Of a DNA stretch of 24,927 bases, positions 1-10,100 are shown piece after piece (position 1 is the first letter of the stretch; every line of letters starts with the position of its first letter). Source of the DNA: CAISDA01 sp050258555. GTDB taxonomy: Bacteria > Bacteroidota > Ignavibacteria > UBA10030 > UBA8401. Under the pieces are notes generated by a model that searched no databases, was not told the origin of the DNA, and was given only the letters and a program-made list of their open reading frames with translations. The position numbers were made by a program, and so were the translations under genes. The stretch covers positions 1-24,927 of the forward strand of contig JBLMZA010000004.1 of assembly GCA_050258555.1 (NCBI GenBank). The letters are read 5' to 3'.

Positions 1-164
1 CACCCGTTAATGCACATCAAGGAGCCGGAAGCCACACGGTCACATTCGATCCGCAGTTATACAAGCACGGCTCTGCGAGCGGCGTCTATCTCTATCGATT
101 GACGGCGCACGCAGAGGGCCATGGGATGTTCTCGGCAACAAGGAAAATGGTGTTCGTCAAATAA
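1..164 (+). CDS. C-terminal end of a T9SS-sorted secreted protein (partial)
   Basis: The reading frame starting at base 3 is open from the window edge to a TAA at 162-164 and gives about 53 residues. They contain the beta-strand pattern seen near the end of type IX secretion type A sorting domains (G-A-G-S-H-T-V-x-F, then S-G-V-Y-L-Y-R-L) and finish in the short basic end K-M-V-F-V-K. Three complete genes in the window end the same way (RRMMLMK, KMTLVK, KRMIVLK). In that family the tail takes the exported protein through the T9SS outer-membrane channel, after which it is removed or swapped for a surface anchor. The catalytic or binding part lies outside the window, so no function can be given. 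The frame assignment is firm; the T9SS reading rests on the match to the other tails. Confidence 0.8.
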   Translation, partial: PVNAHQGAGSHTVTFDPQLYKHGSASGVYLYRLTAHAEGHGMFSATRKMVFVK

Positions 165-355
165 ACTGTTGGCCGTATATCGACAAACACGTCTGCTGCA
201 CCGAACAGGAAAATGGCGAAATCGCGCAGAATATGTAAAAAATTCGCCATCGGAGGATGGCATGATCTATGCATACTCATGGGTGCCAGGGAAAGGAATA
301 TGCATCACACCCGGAAATCAACTGATCCTTTTCAGAAACTATCGGTGGCTTTAGA

Positions 356-2560
356 ATGAAAACTTCCATCTCCGCATTACTCTGCCTGCTTTTCTTTTTT
401 ACCAGCGCATCCTCTCAAACAGTCATTTGGAAACTCGAAATCGGCAACACCACAAGCGGTGTGGGCCAGAATGCAGGCCGCTCCGTTTCCGGCTTCGGAG
501 GCGTCAGTGCGCTCAGTGCGTTCTCCACAACGTGGGGATCGACACAATACCTCTACGTCTCGGCCACATCGTGGCAAGGGGGCAGCGGCACCAAGGGATT
601 CAAGCTGAATGTGAAGACCACGGCATTCACCAACTTGTTGCTTTCCTATGCACACTCGTCCGATTTCTTCAACGGCACCAATGTCGGTCCGCGCGATTTC
701 AAACTTCAGTACAGTCTCGACGACATCACGTACACCGACATTGCCGGCAGTGCGGAAGTGCTTACCGGCGGGGTAAGCTTCGACAATTGCCTGACGCGCA
801 CGAATTTCGCGCTGCCGGCGGCATGCAACAACACCAACGCGGTCTACCTGCGTTGGATCATGACAAGCAACGCCGGCGTCCAGAACTCGACGATCACCTC
901 TGTCGGCGCATCCATTCTGGGAAACATCAGCATCTCCGGAACGGAAATCCCTGTTGCGCCGACCGATATCGCCTTAACCAAGAACAGTATCAACTCGAAG
1001 CAGGTGATCGGAACGGAGGTCGGCACACTGAGCGCGACGGACGTCAACACTTCCAGCACGTTCACCTATTCGCTCGTGGCCGGGACGGGCAGCACCGACA
1101 ACAGTCTCTTTACCATCACCGGCAATAAGCTCAAGGTCAATTCCGTCCTTGCGGCGGGCACTTACAGCATTCGGATCAACGTCAACGACGGAACGTTCGA
1201 TTACGCGAAGCAATTTTCGATCACGGTCCTCAATCAGGCGCCGAGCGACATCGCGCTTGCAAGCGTCATGGTGGCTCCCGGCTCTCCCTCCCACACCGTG
1301 GCGGGTACATTGAGCGCAACCGACGCCGACAACGAGGCATCGGAGCACACATTCACGCTTGCTGCGGGAGAGGGCGATACGGACAACGGCAGTTTCACGA
1401 TCAGCGGCAACACACTGTACACCAACGGCGTGCTCGCTGCAGGTTCGTATTCGATTCGTGTGAATGTGAACGACGGCGCGGACAATTTTTCCACACAGCT
1501 CACGGTCTCGGTCGGCTACAGAACGATCATGACCGGAGATCCGAGCCCCTTCTATATCTCCAACGTCACGGTCAATACGATTGACAACACATCGGCATTT
1601 GAGCCAAACGGTTGGACGGATTTCACTGCCGTCACAACACCGGTTGTACAGGGCGGATCGTACACTGTGTCCGTCACCGTGAGTCCCGCAGATGTCCTGG
1701 CATACGAGCTCGGGCCGTCGCTGAAGATCAAGCTCTACGCGGATTGGAATCACAATTACAGCTTCGACGACGAGGGCGAAGGCTATACGATCACCGAATC
1801 GATCTACGCGCTGACCAATTCGAACACGATTACCGTCCCGGCGGGTGCGCTGCTCGGTGCAACGCGCTTCAGGGTGATCTGCTGGTGGGATGATGTTTCC
1901 GCCGATGGTTCCATGATGCCTCCCAGCTTCGGCACATTGAATTACGGTGAATCCGAAGACTACGTCTTCACCGTCGGAGCCGCGCTTCCAGTCGAGCTCA
2001 CACAGTTTACGGCGCTCTGCCGTGACCGCCGCGTGCATCTTGCATGGAATACGGCCACGGAAACAAACAATTTCGGCTATGACGTTGAACGGGCATCAAA
2101 GGACGATGCATTTGTCAAGATCGGCTTCGTGCCGGGCTGCGGCTCAAGCGCCGTGGCCCATGATTATTCATTCGTCGATGCCTCACCGGGTTATGGAACG
2201 CTCCGCTACCGGTTGCGGCAGATCGATCGTGACGGAAGCTTTACCTATCATGAGGCGGCGTCCGTCCACGTGGGGGCGCCGGAAGAGTTCCGGCTTCTGC
2301 AGAACAGTCCGAACCCCTTCAATCCATCGACGGAAATCGGTTTCGAGCTGCCCGAGCGCGCCCAGGTTTCGCTCGCAATCTACGACGCACTGGGACGATT
2401 GGTGGCAACGCTCGTGAACGGGGTCATGGAACCGGGAGCGCACCGCGTTGTCTGGAACGGCTGCGACCGCCGCGGCGGCCTGGCCGCTAGCGGCATCTAT
2501 CTCTATCGGCTCTCGGCAGGCGGACACATCGAAACGCGCCGGATGATGCTCATGAAATAG
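356..2560 (+). CDS. Secreted multidomain protein: cadherin-like repeats, GEVED domain, T9SS tail
   Basis: A 734-residue exported protein. Residues 1-21 form a signal peptide. Residues 22-195 are a beta-rich N-terminal region I cannot name. Residues 201-293 and 296-386 are two tandem cadherin-like repeats; each carries the LSATD motif and a near-identical V-L-A-A-G-(T/S)-Y-S-I-R-(I/V)-N-V-N-D-G stretch. About 395-540 is a GEVED domain (Y-A-D-W-N-H-N near 461, then the diagnostic N-Y-G-E-S-E-D-Y at 529-536). About 544-638 is the fibronectin-III-like segment (LPVEL start) that often precedes a sorting tail, and 642-734 is a T9SS type A tail with PNPFNPST at 652-659. The likely role is a surface or released adhesin-like protein; no catalytic residues are visible. 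The ATG is preceded by GGTGG seven bases upstream. It sits alone on the plus strand and converges on the next gene. Confidence 0.9.
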   Translation: MKTSISALLCLLFFFTSASSQTVIWKLEIGNTTSGVGQNAGRSVSGFGGVSALSAFSTTWGSTQYLYVSATSWQGGSGTKGFKLNVKTTAFTNLLLSYAHSSDFFNGTNVGPRDFKLQYSLDDITYTDIAGSAEVLTGGVSFDNCLTRTNFALPAACNNTNAVYLRWIMTSNAGVQNSTITSVGASILGNISISGTEIPVAPTDIALTKNSINSKQVIGTEVGTLSATDVNTSSTFTYSLVAGTGSTDNSLFTITGNKLKVNSVLAAGTYSIRINVNDGTFDYAKQFSITVLNQAPSDIALASVMVAPGSPSHTVAGTLSATDADNEASEHTFTLAAGEGDTDNGSFTISGNTLYTNGVLAAGSYSIRVNVNDGADNFSTQLTVSVGYRTIMTGDPSPFYISNVTVNTIDNTSAFEPNGWTDFTAVTTPVVQGGSYTVSVTVSPADVLAYELGPSLKIKLYADWNHNYSFDDEGEGYTITESIYALTNSNTITVPAGALLGATRFRVICWWDDVSADGSMMPPSFGTLNYGESEDYVFTVGAALPVELTQFTALCRDRRVHLAWNTATETNNFGYDVERASKDDAFVKIGFVPGCGSSAVAHDYSFVDASPGYGTLRYRLRQIDRDGSFTYHEAASVHVGAPEEFRLLQNSPNPFNPSTEIGFELPERAQVSLAIYDALGRLVATLVNGVMEPGAHRVVWNGCDRRGGLAASGIYLYRLSAGGHIETRRMMLMK

Positions 2561-2591
2561 TCTCCTCCATCCTTAGAGGCATTTAAAAACA

Positions 2592-2626
2592 CACATGCCT
2601 CAAAGTTAATCACTTTGAGGCATGTG
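2592..2626 (-). terminator. Rho-independent terminator of the VIT/VWA gene
   Basis: A perfect 15-bp stem (arms 2592-2606 and 2612-2626) closes a 5-base loop. On the minus strand the stem is followed by TGTTTTTAAAT, the expected U-rich tract, so it ends transcription of the minus-strand gene whose stop is at 2687. On the plus strand no T-run follows, but the hairpin lies 32 bases past the stop of the convergent gene and may also block read-through from that side. Confidence 0.85.
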
Positions 2627-2686
2627 AATGTGGTCCGCGATACACACGAGGAGCCAACCTCGTTGCACCTCCTGTTGAAGCGGCTG

Positions 2687-4777
2687 CTATTTCACCAATG
2701 TCATCTTTCCCACACGAACGGCATCGTTCAGCTCCATGCCATAGAGATAGATTCCGCTCGGCACGCTCACCCCTTGATCATCGCGCCCGTCCCAGACGAC
2801 TTCATAGATGCCTTCGCCGCTGACACGAAGGCCCAATGTGCGCACCAGTCTGCCGAGAATCGAATAGATCCGCATTTCGAGCACGCCGTGGAAGGCCGTG
2901 CTGACGCGCACTTTGATCGTCGTCGTCGGGTTGAACGGATTGGGATAATTGCCCAGAAGCTCGAAGGATCCTGCGTTCAGCACGCCCGCGTCTTCACTCG
3001 ACGCGCTTCGCACTTCGGTCGCACCGTCGCTCGTGTAGCTGGTGAACGCCGTGATAACGCCGTATGCCTGAGACAGCTGTATGATCTCCGCTTTCAGCGC
3101 TTTCGCCTCGTTTGACGTTGATGCGAGCGCGAAATAGCGCACCATAAGAGATTCGATCTTGCGCTTGGCCCAGATCTTCGGCAGGAACTGATAGGTGGAG
3201 ACAGCCGTGTCGCTCAGCGCCACATTGTATTCATAACTCACCTGTCGGTCGAATGCCGTGCCGGTCAGCACAACGCGGACCGGCTGCGCCTGCTGATAAC
3301 GCCCGGCGACGATCATCTGCTTGCCCTTGTAGAGATTGGGCAGCGAGTCTGGATAGACCTGCGTGATCACTGGCGGCACGAACGTGATATGGCTGTTGAT
3401 CAGGACCGGATAGCGGATGGTGAGATAGAAATCCGTGATGCTTGCATACAGCTCGTCATTGCCCAGGAAGGTTGCCAGCCCCTTGTTATGCGAGGCGATG
3501 AGCGTCAGCAGCTGTTGGTTGACGTCGCCGCCGATGCCGAAACTGAAGACGCTGATACTGCGTTTGCTCGCCGTGATCAGATCATCGATCGACTTCACGA
3601 GAGTGGGTGTCAAGGTGATGCCGGAGGTCGCCTGGCCGTCCGTGAGGAAGATGACGATATTGGCACTGTTGTCGGCGGCGGCACCGAACTGCGGGATCGC
3701 CGTGGAGAAGGCGCCAGAGATGCTCGTGCCGCCGCGCGCATACAACGCATTGATGTAAAGCAGCGCCGAGTCGCGCGCCTGCGGCGTGAAGGCCACATGC
3801 CCGGGCCGGAACGATGCGGTGATATCATCAAAATCGATGACGTTGAATCGGTCTCCCTGATTGAGATTCTGCACGATGAAAGCCGCCGCTTTTTTCGCCT
3901 GGTCCATTTTCGTGCCCGACATGCTTCCCGAGCGGTCGACGATGAGCGTGAAGACCTTGGGGATCGATCCGGTGGTCGTGTCTGCATCCGGTTCGGCGAT
4001 GAACGTCAGGAAGCCATTGCCGAGCGAATCGGGCACGGCGCCGGCAGGAAATTTCGTGCTGAAGGCGAAGAGTCCGAGTTGATTCGAATTCAGGACATAC
4101 TTGATCGCGTAATTTTGTGATCCCGGCTGTTGCTGCAGGTCGATCAACACACGGGCATTTTCACGGTCATTGGCCTGCAGCGCCACCGGATGCGTGCTTA
4201 CGACGCGGATGCTGTCGATGGCGCGCTGCGACGAGAGTGCGAAATCGAAACGCTGGCGCATGATCGCGCCCGATTGGATCAGATGATAGTCGCTTGGATA
4301 GACATAGGACACATTCCCGGAGGCATACGGCAGGAATTCGACATATGTCAGTTCGACGGCAAGAGCCGCACCTGTCCGGATGGTATCGGGAATCGGAAAA
4401 TACAGCGGTGTCTTTCCCAGATAGCTGACCAGAGAAGCCGCCGGCGTGCCGCCCCCGCCCGGCAGGGTTGTATCCTGCTTGGCTCCGGCAATTGCCGCCG
4501 TCGCCCATACCGTTCCGGCCTTCCAGCGCAGCTGGATGGCGCTCGCCTGTTCAGAAAGCGGAAAACCGAATTTCGTCACTGCCGGCGCGGTGCCGGTATT
4601 CCGAAAATACTGCGTCGTCGTCGTTTTGGCAATTTGTCCGATGACCGAAACGGTCACGGTCGTGGAATCGAGTTGCAGATATTTTGCCTTCACCGCATCG
4701 ATGATGGCGACGCCGTTGCCGAAGATACGCGGACAGAATATGACAGATGCCAACAGCACATAAAACAATTTTTTCAT
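2687..4777 (-). CDS. Secreted VIT/von Willebrand factor A domain protein with T9SS tail
   Basis: A 696-residue exported protein. Residues 1-20 are a signal peptide. About 25-150 resembles a VIT (vault/inter-alpha-trypsin) domain: a Y-F-R-N-T-G segment followed by a K-F-G-F-P-L strand. About 275-450 is a von Willebrand A domain with a complete MIDAS metal site (D281-x-S283-x-S285, T351, D380 in L-T-D-G). A beta-rich region follows, and the last ~90 residues are a T9SS type A tail (NYPNPFNPTTTI, then SGIYLYG, ending KMTLVK). VIT plus VWA is the core of inter-alpha-trypsin inhibitor heavy-chain-like proteins, which bind ligands through the metal site. Here a surface adhesion or matrix role is inferred, not shown. 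The start has a clear AAGGGG ribosome site eight bases upstream. It is transcribed alone and ends at the strong hairpin at 2592-2626. Confidence 0.9.
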   Translation of the reverse strand: MKKLFYVLLASVIFCPRIFGNGVAIIDAVKAKYLQLDSTTVTVSVIGQIAKTTTTQYFRNTGTAPAVTKFGFPLSEQASAIQLRWKAGTVWATAAIAGAKQDTTLPGGGGTPAASLVSYLGKTPLYFPIPDTIRTGAALAVELTYVEFLPYASGNVSYVYPSDYHLIQSGAIMRQRFDFALSSQRAIDSIRVVSTHPVALQANDRENARVLIDLQQQPGSQNYAIKYVLNSNQLGLFAFSTKFPAGAVPDSLGNGFLTFIAEPDADTTTGSIPKVFTLIVDRSGSMSGTKMDQAKKAAAFIVQNLNQGDRFNVIDFDDITASFRPGHVAFTPQARDSALLYINALYARGGTSISGAFSTAIPQFGAAADNSANIVIFLTDGQATSGITLTPTLVKSIDDLITASKRSISVFSFGIGGDVNQQLLTLIASHNKGLATFLGNDELYASITDFYLTIRYPVLINSHITFVPPVITQVYPDSLPNLYKGKQMIVAGRYQQAQPVRVVLTGTAFDRQVSYEYNVALSDTAVSTYQFLPKIWAKRKIESLMVRYFALASTSNEAKALKAEIIQLSQAYGVITAFTSYTSDGATEVRSASSEDAGVLNAGSFELLGNYPNPFNPTTTIKVRVSTAFHGVLEMRIYSILGRLVRTLGLRVSGEGIYEVVWDGRDDQGVSVPSGIYLYGMELNDAVRVGKMTLVK

Positions 4778-4974
4778 CGGAAGATCCCCTTGGTGGATAA
4801 AAGATTAGCCGATGCGTTGAAGAGCCGGATTCCTACACATCGGCGCCTTCAAGTATACGACATCTTCCTTCCGATATCAAGCCTTTTTCTATCGGTGTGT
4901 CATGCATCACATCCCGAGCAGGCGAAGGAGGGGACAATATTTACGCTAGTCATGAGGCTTCCTGCATTGCGAAG

Positions 4975-6108
4975 CTATTCCGTCTCGATGCATCGAAACG
5001 ACTCGGGATACTTTGACAACCCATCGATCTCGGTGTCCTTCAATGTGACATCGATTCCCCATCCTTTGTAAAATTCAAAGGCCTTTGAAATGAATGCTTT
5101 ATTGATGGCCGCCGAATACTTCACAAAGTACGGGTTGACAGTATTGTCGTGCGGATCATCGAGATCGAGCACCTGGGCTTCGATGCCGCGGCCGAAGTCG
5201 ATTTCCGACAGCTCAACCACTTTGGTCGGGGGATCGTATGGCGGCTGTTTCCGGAAGATTTTATTGACGCCGACAATCGCGGGAGTTTCATAAATCTTGA
5301 AGTAGACCTGCATCGCGGTGATATCATAGACGATGCTCCACTTGGTAAACAGGCCTTGGCTCACCATGCGCAGGGAATGAAACGCATAGTCGACTGCCGA
5401 TGCATGTGTTGATGTATCGGCATCGGCGGCCCGTTTCGCCGCCGTGCAAAAATGATCGAGCGACGGGTTCGATCGATTGCCGCCATTACCGCCGAAACTG
5501 CGGATGGACTCATCATACGTGCTGTTGGCAAGCGCCCTGACGGGAAGCTCCGCGCCGGTACGGCACACCATCCTGCCATCAAGGAACTCGATCACCGCGC
5601 TATGGCCCCGCCGGTCGCAGACAAGAAAATGGATCTTGCTTCGGCCGTCCTCGATGCGCAGGAATTTGTCGCTGTTGATCACATCTTCCACGGTCGCATA
5701 ATTATCCAATTGGAATTGGATCCACTGAAATGCGCTGATCGATGGTCGGCTATCCCTGGCAGGGTAGATCGTACAATCAAGCGTCATATGCTCCACGACG
5801 AGCCCGGCTTCATTGATTCCCCCAAAGGGCAGCTCCCGGCCGACCTGATTGAATGTGACGCTGCCATAGCGCGCCACCCATCTGGCCGGATGGCGCGAAG
5901 AATCGCCGAGCGCCTGCTTCTGCAGATTTCTCGGGTTAATGATGACAAGCCCGGTTCCGGAGATCCAGTCAAGATTTCGCGCGAAGAGGAGCCGGCCATC
6001 GTGCTGAATGACAAGCGTCGTGCATGCCGTCGCATTGACCAGAAAAAGGCAGAGCAGCATGAGGATCTTCAGGAGTGATCCTGTCGGTCGCGATATAGTA
6101 TTTTTCAT
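4975..6108 (-). CDS. Secreted linear-amide C-N hydrolase (choloylglycine hydrolase family)
   Basis: 377 residues. A signal peptide (1-28) ends directly before Cys29, the expected N-terminal nucleophile of this Ntn-hydrolase family. Spacing to other active-site residues fits bile-salt hydrolase and penicillin V acylase: Arg45 (+16) and Asp48 (+19) in A-R-N-L-D, Asn101 in G-G-I-N-E-A-G-L, and Asn197 in A-N-S-T-Y-D. Family members cleave amide bonds such as those in conjugated bile acids, penicillin V or N-acyl homoserine lactones; the substrate here cannot be read from sequence. Cleavage by signal peptidase would itself expose Cys29, so no separate propeptide is needed, and the protein should work outside the cytoplasm. 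Its ATG overlaps the stop of the upstream HTH-membrane gene (TGATG), so the two are translationally coupled. Confidence 0.88.
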   Translation of the reverse strand: MKNTISRPTGSLLKILMLLCLFLVNATACTTLVIQHDGRLLFARNLDWISGTGLVIINPRNLQKQALGDSSRHPARWVARYGSVTFNQVGRELPFGGINEAGLVVEHMTLDCTIYPARDSRPSISAFQWIQFQLDNYATVEDVINSDKFLRIEDGRSKIHFLVCDRRGHSAVIEFLDGRMVCRTGAELPVRALANSTYDESIRSFGGNGGNRSNPSLDHFCTAAKRAADADTSTHASAVDYAFHSLRMVSQGLFTKWSIVYDITAMQVYFKIYETPAIVGVNKIFRKQPPYDPPTKVVELSEIDFGRGIEAQVLDLDDPHDNTVNPYFVKYSAAINKAFISKAFEFYKGWGIDVTLKDTEIDGLSKYPESFRCIETE

Positions 6109-6977
6109 CAGGCTGCCTCAATCGGTGTGTGATTCAATTTTTGAGCATAGGAGTGCATGAGGTCCATGGCCTTATAGAGGACGATGATTTCACAGAGCTC
6201 CGCGGGCACAAGCAGAACGAATCCCATGAAAGACAGAATCACCGTGAGAAAGAAACATCCCGCCATGATCTCAAACACGGAGGCGACGGTGGCTGCCGCA
6301 CCGACGTATTTTCGGAGCCGCCACAGCGAGATCCCGTACAGAATGAGGAGAGAGCCGATGACGAGCGCCTCCGATCCCAGAACATACTGCCGTTCAACGG
6401 ATTCATAAAAGATCGACACGATATCGTAGCCGATGACCAGACTATTCCCCGCGATCAATAGGAATGAAGTAATCCGCAGCAGATAATTCTTGAACAATCC
6501 TCCTATCAGGACGAACCCGCTTTGAAAGACAATAAAGGCGAGCAACTCGGCCGCCTTGATCGCCACATAGAATGGCGCACCATAGATGAGGACATCGTCC
6601 TTATATCTGAAATATTCCGCGGCGCTTCCGATGAACCCAATGAGCAGGTAGAAGATTCCGGAGATCCAGGAGGCGTTGAGGCGTTTGGTCAGCCAGTCCG
6701 GCGGTTGATCGAGATCGATCTCCAGCAGGAAATAGGTCCGGAACCAATGCTGCAGGACTTGAATGAACGACGTATCGGCGACCTCAATGGTGTGCAAATC
6801 GTTATCGAGAGCCGCCAGGATGGTTTTTAAGGTATAGCTGCGAGGCGTCACTTCCCCGGTTTCGATCCGTTGAAGCGTGCGGACGCTGATATTGCACTTT
6901 TCGACGAGTTCCTCTTGCGTCAGGCCTTTTGCTTTTCGCAGTTCAGAGATTTTTCGACCCAATTCCGGTTGTGTCAT
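6108..6977 (-). CDS. XRE-type HTH regulator fused to a multi-pass membrane domain
   Basis: 289 residues from the ATG at 6977, chosen because GAGGAGAA lies about eight bases upstream. An in-frame extension to 7073 has no ribosome site and runs through the promoter. Residues 5-58 are a Cro/CI-type helix-turn-helix (LGRKISELRKAKGLTQEEL, then ISVRTLQRIETGE). Residues ~104-270 hold about six hydrophobic helices (near 104-122, 138-160, 168-190, 200-218, 230-248, 250-270), so the protein should be a membrane-anchored DNA-binding protein with its N-terminus in the cytoplasm. No sensor domain is recognisable outside the helices. It overlaps the secreted amidase gene by one base (TGATG). An inverted repeat over its own promoter suggests autoregulation. 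The signal it might sense is unknown; a product or substrate of the amidase is a guess based on coupling only. Confidence 0.85.
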   Translation of the reverse strand: MTQPELGRKISELRKAKGLTQEELVEKCNISVRTLQRIETGEVTPRSYTLKTILAALDNDLHTIEVADTSFIQVLQHWFRTYFLLEIDLDQPPDWLTKRLNASWISGIFYLLIGFIGSAAEYFRYKDDVLIYGAPFYVAIKAAELLAFIVFQSGFVLIGGLFKNYLLRITSFLLIAGNSLVIGYDIVSIFYESVERQYVLGSEALVIGSLLILYGISLWRLRKYVGAAATVASVFEIMAGCFFLTVILSFMGFVLLVPAELCEIIVLYKAMDLMHSYAQKLNHTPIEAA

Positions 6978-6998
6978 AGTGCAGTTCTCCTCGATGTG

Positions 6999-7034
6999 GT
7001 GTGACAATATACACACTACGGGAGCGCTTGTCCA
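6999..7034 (-). promoter_or_regulatory. Sigma-70-like promoter with overlapping inverted repeat, upstream of the HTH-membrane/amidase pair
   Basis: On the minus strand TGGACA (7034-7029) and TATATT (7011-7006) are 17 bp apart, a good vegetative promoter about 30 bases before the ATG at 6977. The -10 box lies inside an inverted repeat (GTGTG at 6999-7003, CACAC at 7012-7016), a plausible operator through which the HTH protein could repress itself. The site is read from sequence; the binding is inferred. Confidence 0.55.
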
Positions 7035-7120
7035 TGACAGAAGGGCGGATTCTGCCCGACATTTGCACGACATTTCTGAAATTCATTGTTCCAGAAGAGC
7101 ACGATGCAATGCTTTGGAAA

Positions 7121-10100
7121 TCAGAAACTGTAGCGCATCCCCAGCCGCACTCTCCATCGGGACTCGAGAGATTCGGGCATCAGCGGTGCTGAGCCATTGG
7201 CCGCCCAACGGAACATCGGCCTGCCGATCCTGTCGATGTCAAACACCTGCAGTACCGGAAGGATGTTGGCCGGCGTGCTCCACACGATCCCGTTCGCCGG
7301 GTTCAGAAGATTCATGAGGTTGAAGATGTCGCAATGCAATTCCAGGTTGTGCCCGCCTGATACCGGGAAATGAAGGGCCATCCGCAGATCCACAAGATGA
7401 GACCACGGCATGCGTGCCCCGTTCCGCTCGACCACTTTCCCCCGGTGCGTCGAAAGGTAGGGATCCTTCGCGATCCAATTCATCAGCTCCCTGTACGTTG
7501 GATCGGTGAAGGGCAGCATGAAGCCGTCCGGGTCCACAAAAAAATACTCCGTCGACTTCGCAGGCACATAGAACAGATCGTTGTAGTTTTCCCCGTCGCC
7601 GTTGATGTCGCCGTCGTACACATACGAGAATGCCTGTCCCGACATTCCCGTATAGACGGCGCCGATGGTCGCCGCCCAGCCGGACTTCCATTCATGCCGA
7701 TAGGAGGCCGCGGCGACAATCCTGTGTTCCCGGTCGAACGCGCTGTAGTCGATGGCCGGATCGTTCGGATCGTAGGCTGGATTATTCTTCCACTGCGCAT
7801 ACGCCTGGTCGGATATGCCGCTGTTCACATCCTTCGCATACCCGAACGTATATCCAATGTCGAAGAACAGCCCGTCGTTGTCCGGCTTGCGCTGAAGTTG
7901 AATGGTATTGTTCTTGGAGCTGCCGCCTTTGGTATTGGAAAGAAGAATGACGTTCGTAAAGTTGTCACTGTTGCGCGAGTAGTTCCAATATCCGCCCACG
8001 GTTGGATCTCCGGGATTCCGTGATGCGTAGACCCCGTAGGTCGGCCGCTCGTCTTCGCTCATTTGAGGATTGAGCGTTCCCGCCTGCTTCAGGTTGATGT
8101 TCTTGTAATCGACTTCATTGAGCGAATAGGAAAACACCGCCTCGAACGACGCAACCCAGTTCCAGGGCAAGGCAAAATCCATTCCCACCGTCGCGCGAAG
8201 CACCTGCGGGAAGACAAAATTCCGATCCGTCATATTGATTTCGGCTCTCTCACGCAGTGAACTCCCCTGTCCGGGCTTGGGCTGGTTGTATGGATCCCCC
8301 ACGAACAACGGAGCCAGCCTGTTTTCACTGATGTGGACGTATTTGAGTCCGGTGTTGGCGAACTGATTGGAGAGCCAGATGAACGGCACCCGGCCGGTGA
8401 GCACCCCGAAGCCTCCGCGGATCTGCGCGGTGCGGTCGCCTTTCGGATTGAAATTGAACGCCATTCTGGGCGACAGCAGCGGCCGTGTCTTTGGCAGACG
8501 GGATGTGTAGAGGTCGTACCCGAGCGGCATGAAAAGATCGTGCACAATCGGGTTTTCGTCAGGCTGATCGAGGAAGAACGGCACGTCGACGCGCAGTCCG
8601 ATGGAAAAACGAACCAACGGCGACACCATCCATTCATCCTGCACATACGCGCCCACTTGAAGGGCGCGCCACTCGACGCCGGGATCATTCACCCCCGGAC
8701 GTACATACCGGAGTTGATATTCCATCGGGCGCTGCCTCGGAGAGAATGCAGCTGACCCATAGAGATAACGCCCATACTGGTCCTCGAGCTGGAAGGCGTC
8801 GAACCGGTGCAGTTCGCCCTGCAGGCCGAATGTCACCGTATGCTCGCCCATGGAGATGCTCGTGGTATTTTGCAGCCCGAAGACCTGTTCACGGGACCAC
8901 CCTCCTGCCGCGCCTCCGTCGCTGCCGAAGAGGAAGTGCGTCCACTGCTTGGAAACGCCGCCGTACGAAATGTCGACGAAGGGGAACGGCTTCCCGAGAA
9001 TCGCCGACGAAAAATCACGCGCCGTGAATGTCAGAAGCGTCTGGCTGGCAATCTCATTCCCGAACATACTGGATAGCTCTGCGGAAAGCCAGTGTGTGCT
9101 TGAGACACCATTGGAGACACTGTACCCGGCATAGACGCCGGGGATGTCGGGAGCGCGGTCAGCCTGAGTGCGGAAGAAGTTGTAGCGCACGCTTGCGCGA
9201 TGATGATCCGAAAGACGTGCATCAAGCCTGGCGAAAAGGCTTATCGCATTCCGTTGAAGCACGACGAGGTCGGACCCGCCCATGTCATAGTGGTATGCCG
9301 AGTCGAGCTGCCTCCTAAGCTTTCGCAGCGATGTCGAAGGGATCGTGAACATCGTGGCGCCCGCCGTTTGTGAATCGAACACCCTGTCCACCGGATAGTC
9401 GAGCCGGTTGAATTCTGCGGCAACGTAATAGTATGCGGGAATCCCTTCCACTGGTCCGCCGGCCTGAAAACCGGCCCGGGAATCGGCGAGATCGGACATA
9501 TCTTTTCGGCTATCTTCCGGATTGTTCCCTACGGTCCACCCCATCATGCCATCCATGAAGACCGATCCCTGGAAAACATTCGTCCCGCTTTTGGTCACGG
9601 CGTCGAACGCACCGCCTGTAAACCCGCTTCGTGTCACATCGAAAGGAGACAACTTGCCCTGGACTTCCTGGATCGCCTCGAAGCTGATGGGTGAAACGGA
9701 GATGCCGGCAACACGAGACTGGGCCCGGAGCATTCCGAACTGATCGGTGTATTTCACGCCGTCGATCTGGATGTCATTGTAGCGCGGGTTCCGTCCGAGC
9801 ACGCTCCCTCCGGCGATGTAGGGGGAAAGTCCGGATGCGGCTTCAAACGATTCGACCGGAAGGGGAAGAAGGTCCATCTGCTCTCTGTCGACATGCACCG
9901 ACGCTCCGGATGTCGTCTCGCTCAGGATCTCCGCCCGGTTGCCGGAGATCACGATCTCGTCCCCTTCAAAGGCCCGCTCACGGAGCTGGAACATGAACCG
10001 TACGGTTTCGGATGCGCGAAGCTGGAGTCCTTCGCGGGACTGCGGCGCGAAACCGATATGCGTAACCGAAACGCGGTATGGGCCGCCGATCTTCAAGTTC

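Noticed and set aside
213..250. 8-bp inverted repeat (ATGGCGAA / TTCGCCAT) with a 22-base loop downstream of the first partial gene
   Set aside because: The loop is long and no T-run follows, so it is not a convincing terminator or riboswitch; the rest of 165-355 shows nothing clear.
974..2038. Long minus-strand open frame (354 codons) antisense to the GEVED protein
   Set aside because: It is rich in Arg, His and Val in the pattern of a reverse-frame shadow, has no family motif, and the plus strand encodes a clearly recognisable secreted protein over the same bases.
4130..5071. Plus-strand open frame of 313 codons across the VIT/VWA gene start
   Set aside because: Composition is typical of an antisense shadow (Arg/His/Ile-rich), it spans a gene start and an intergenic region, and no domain is visible.
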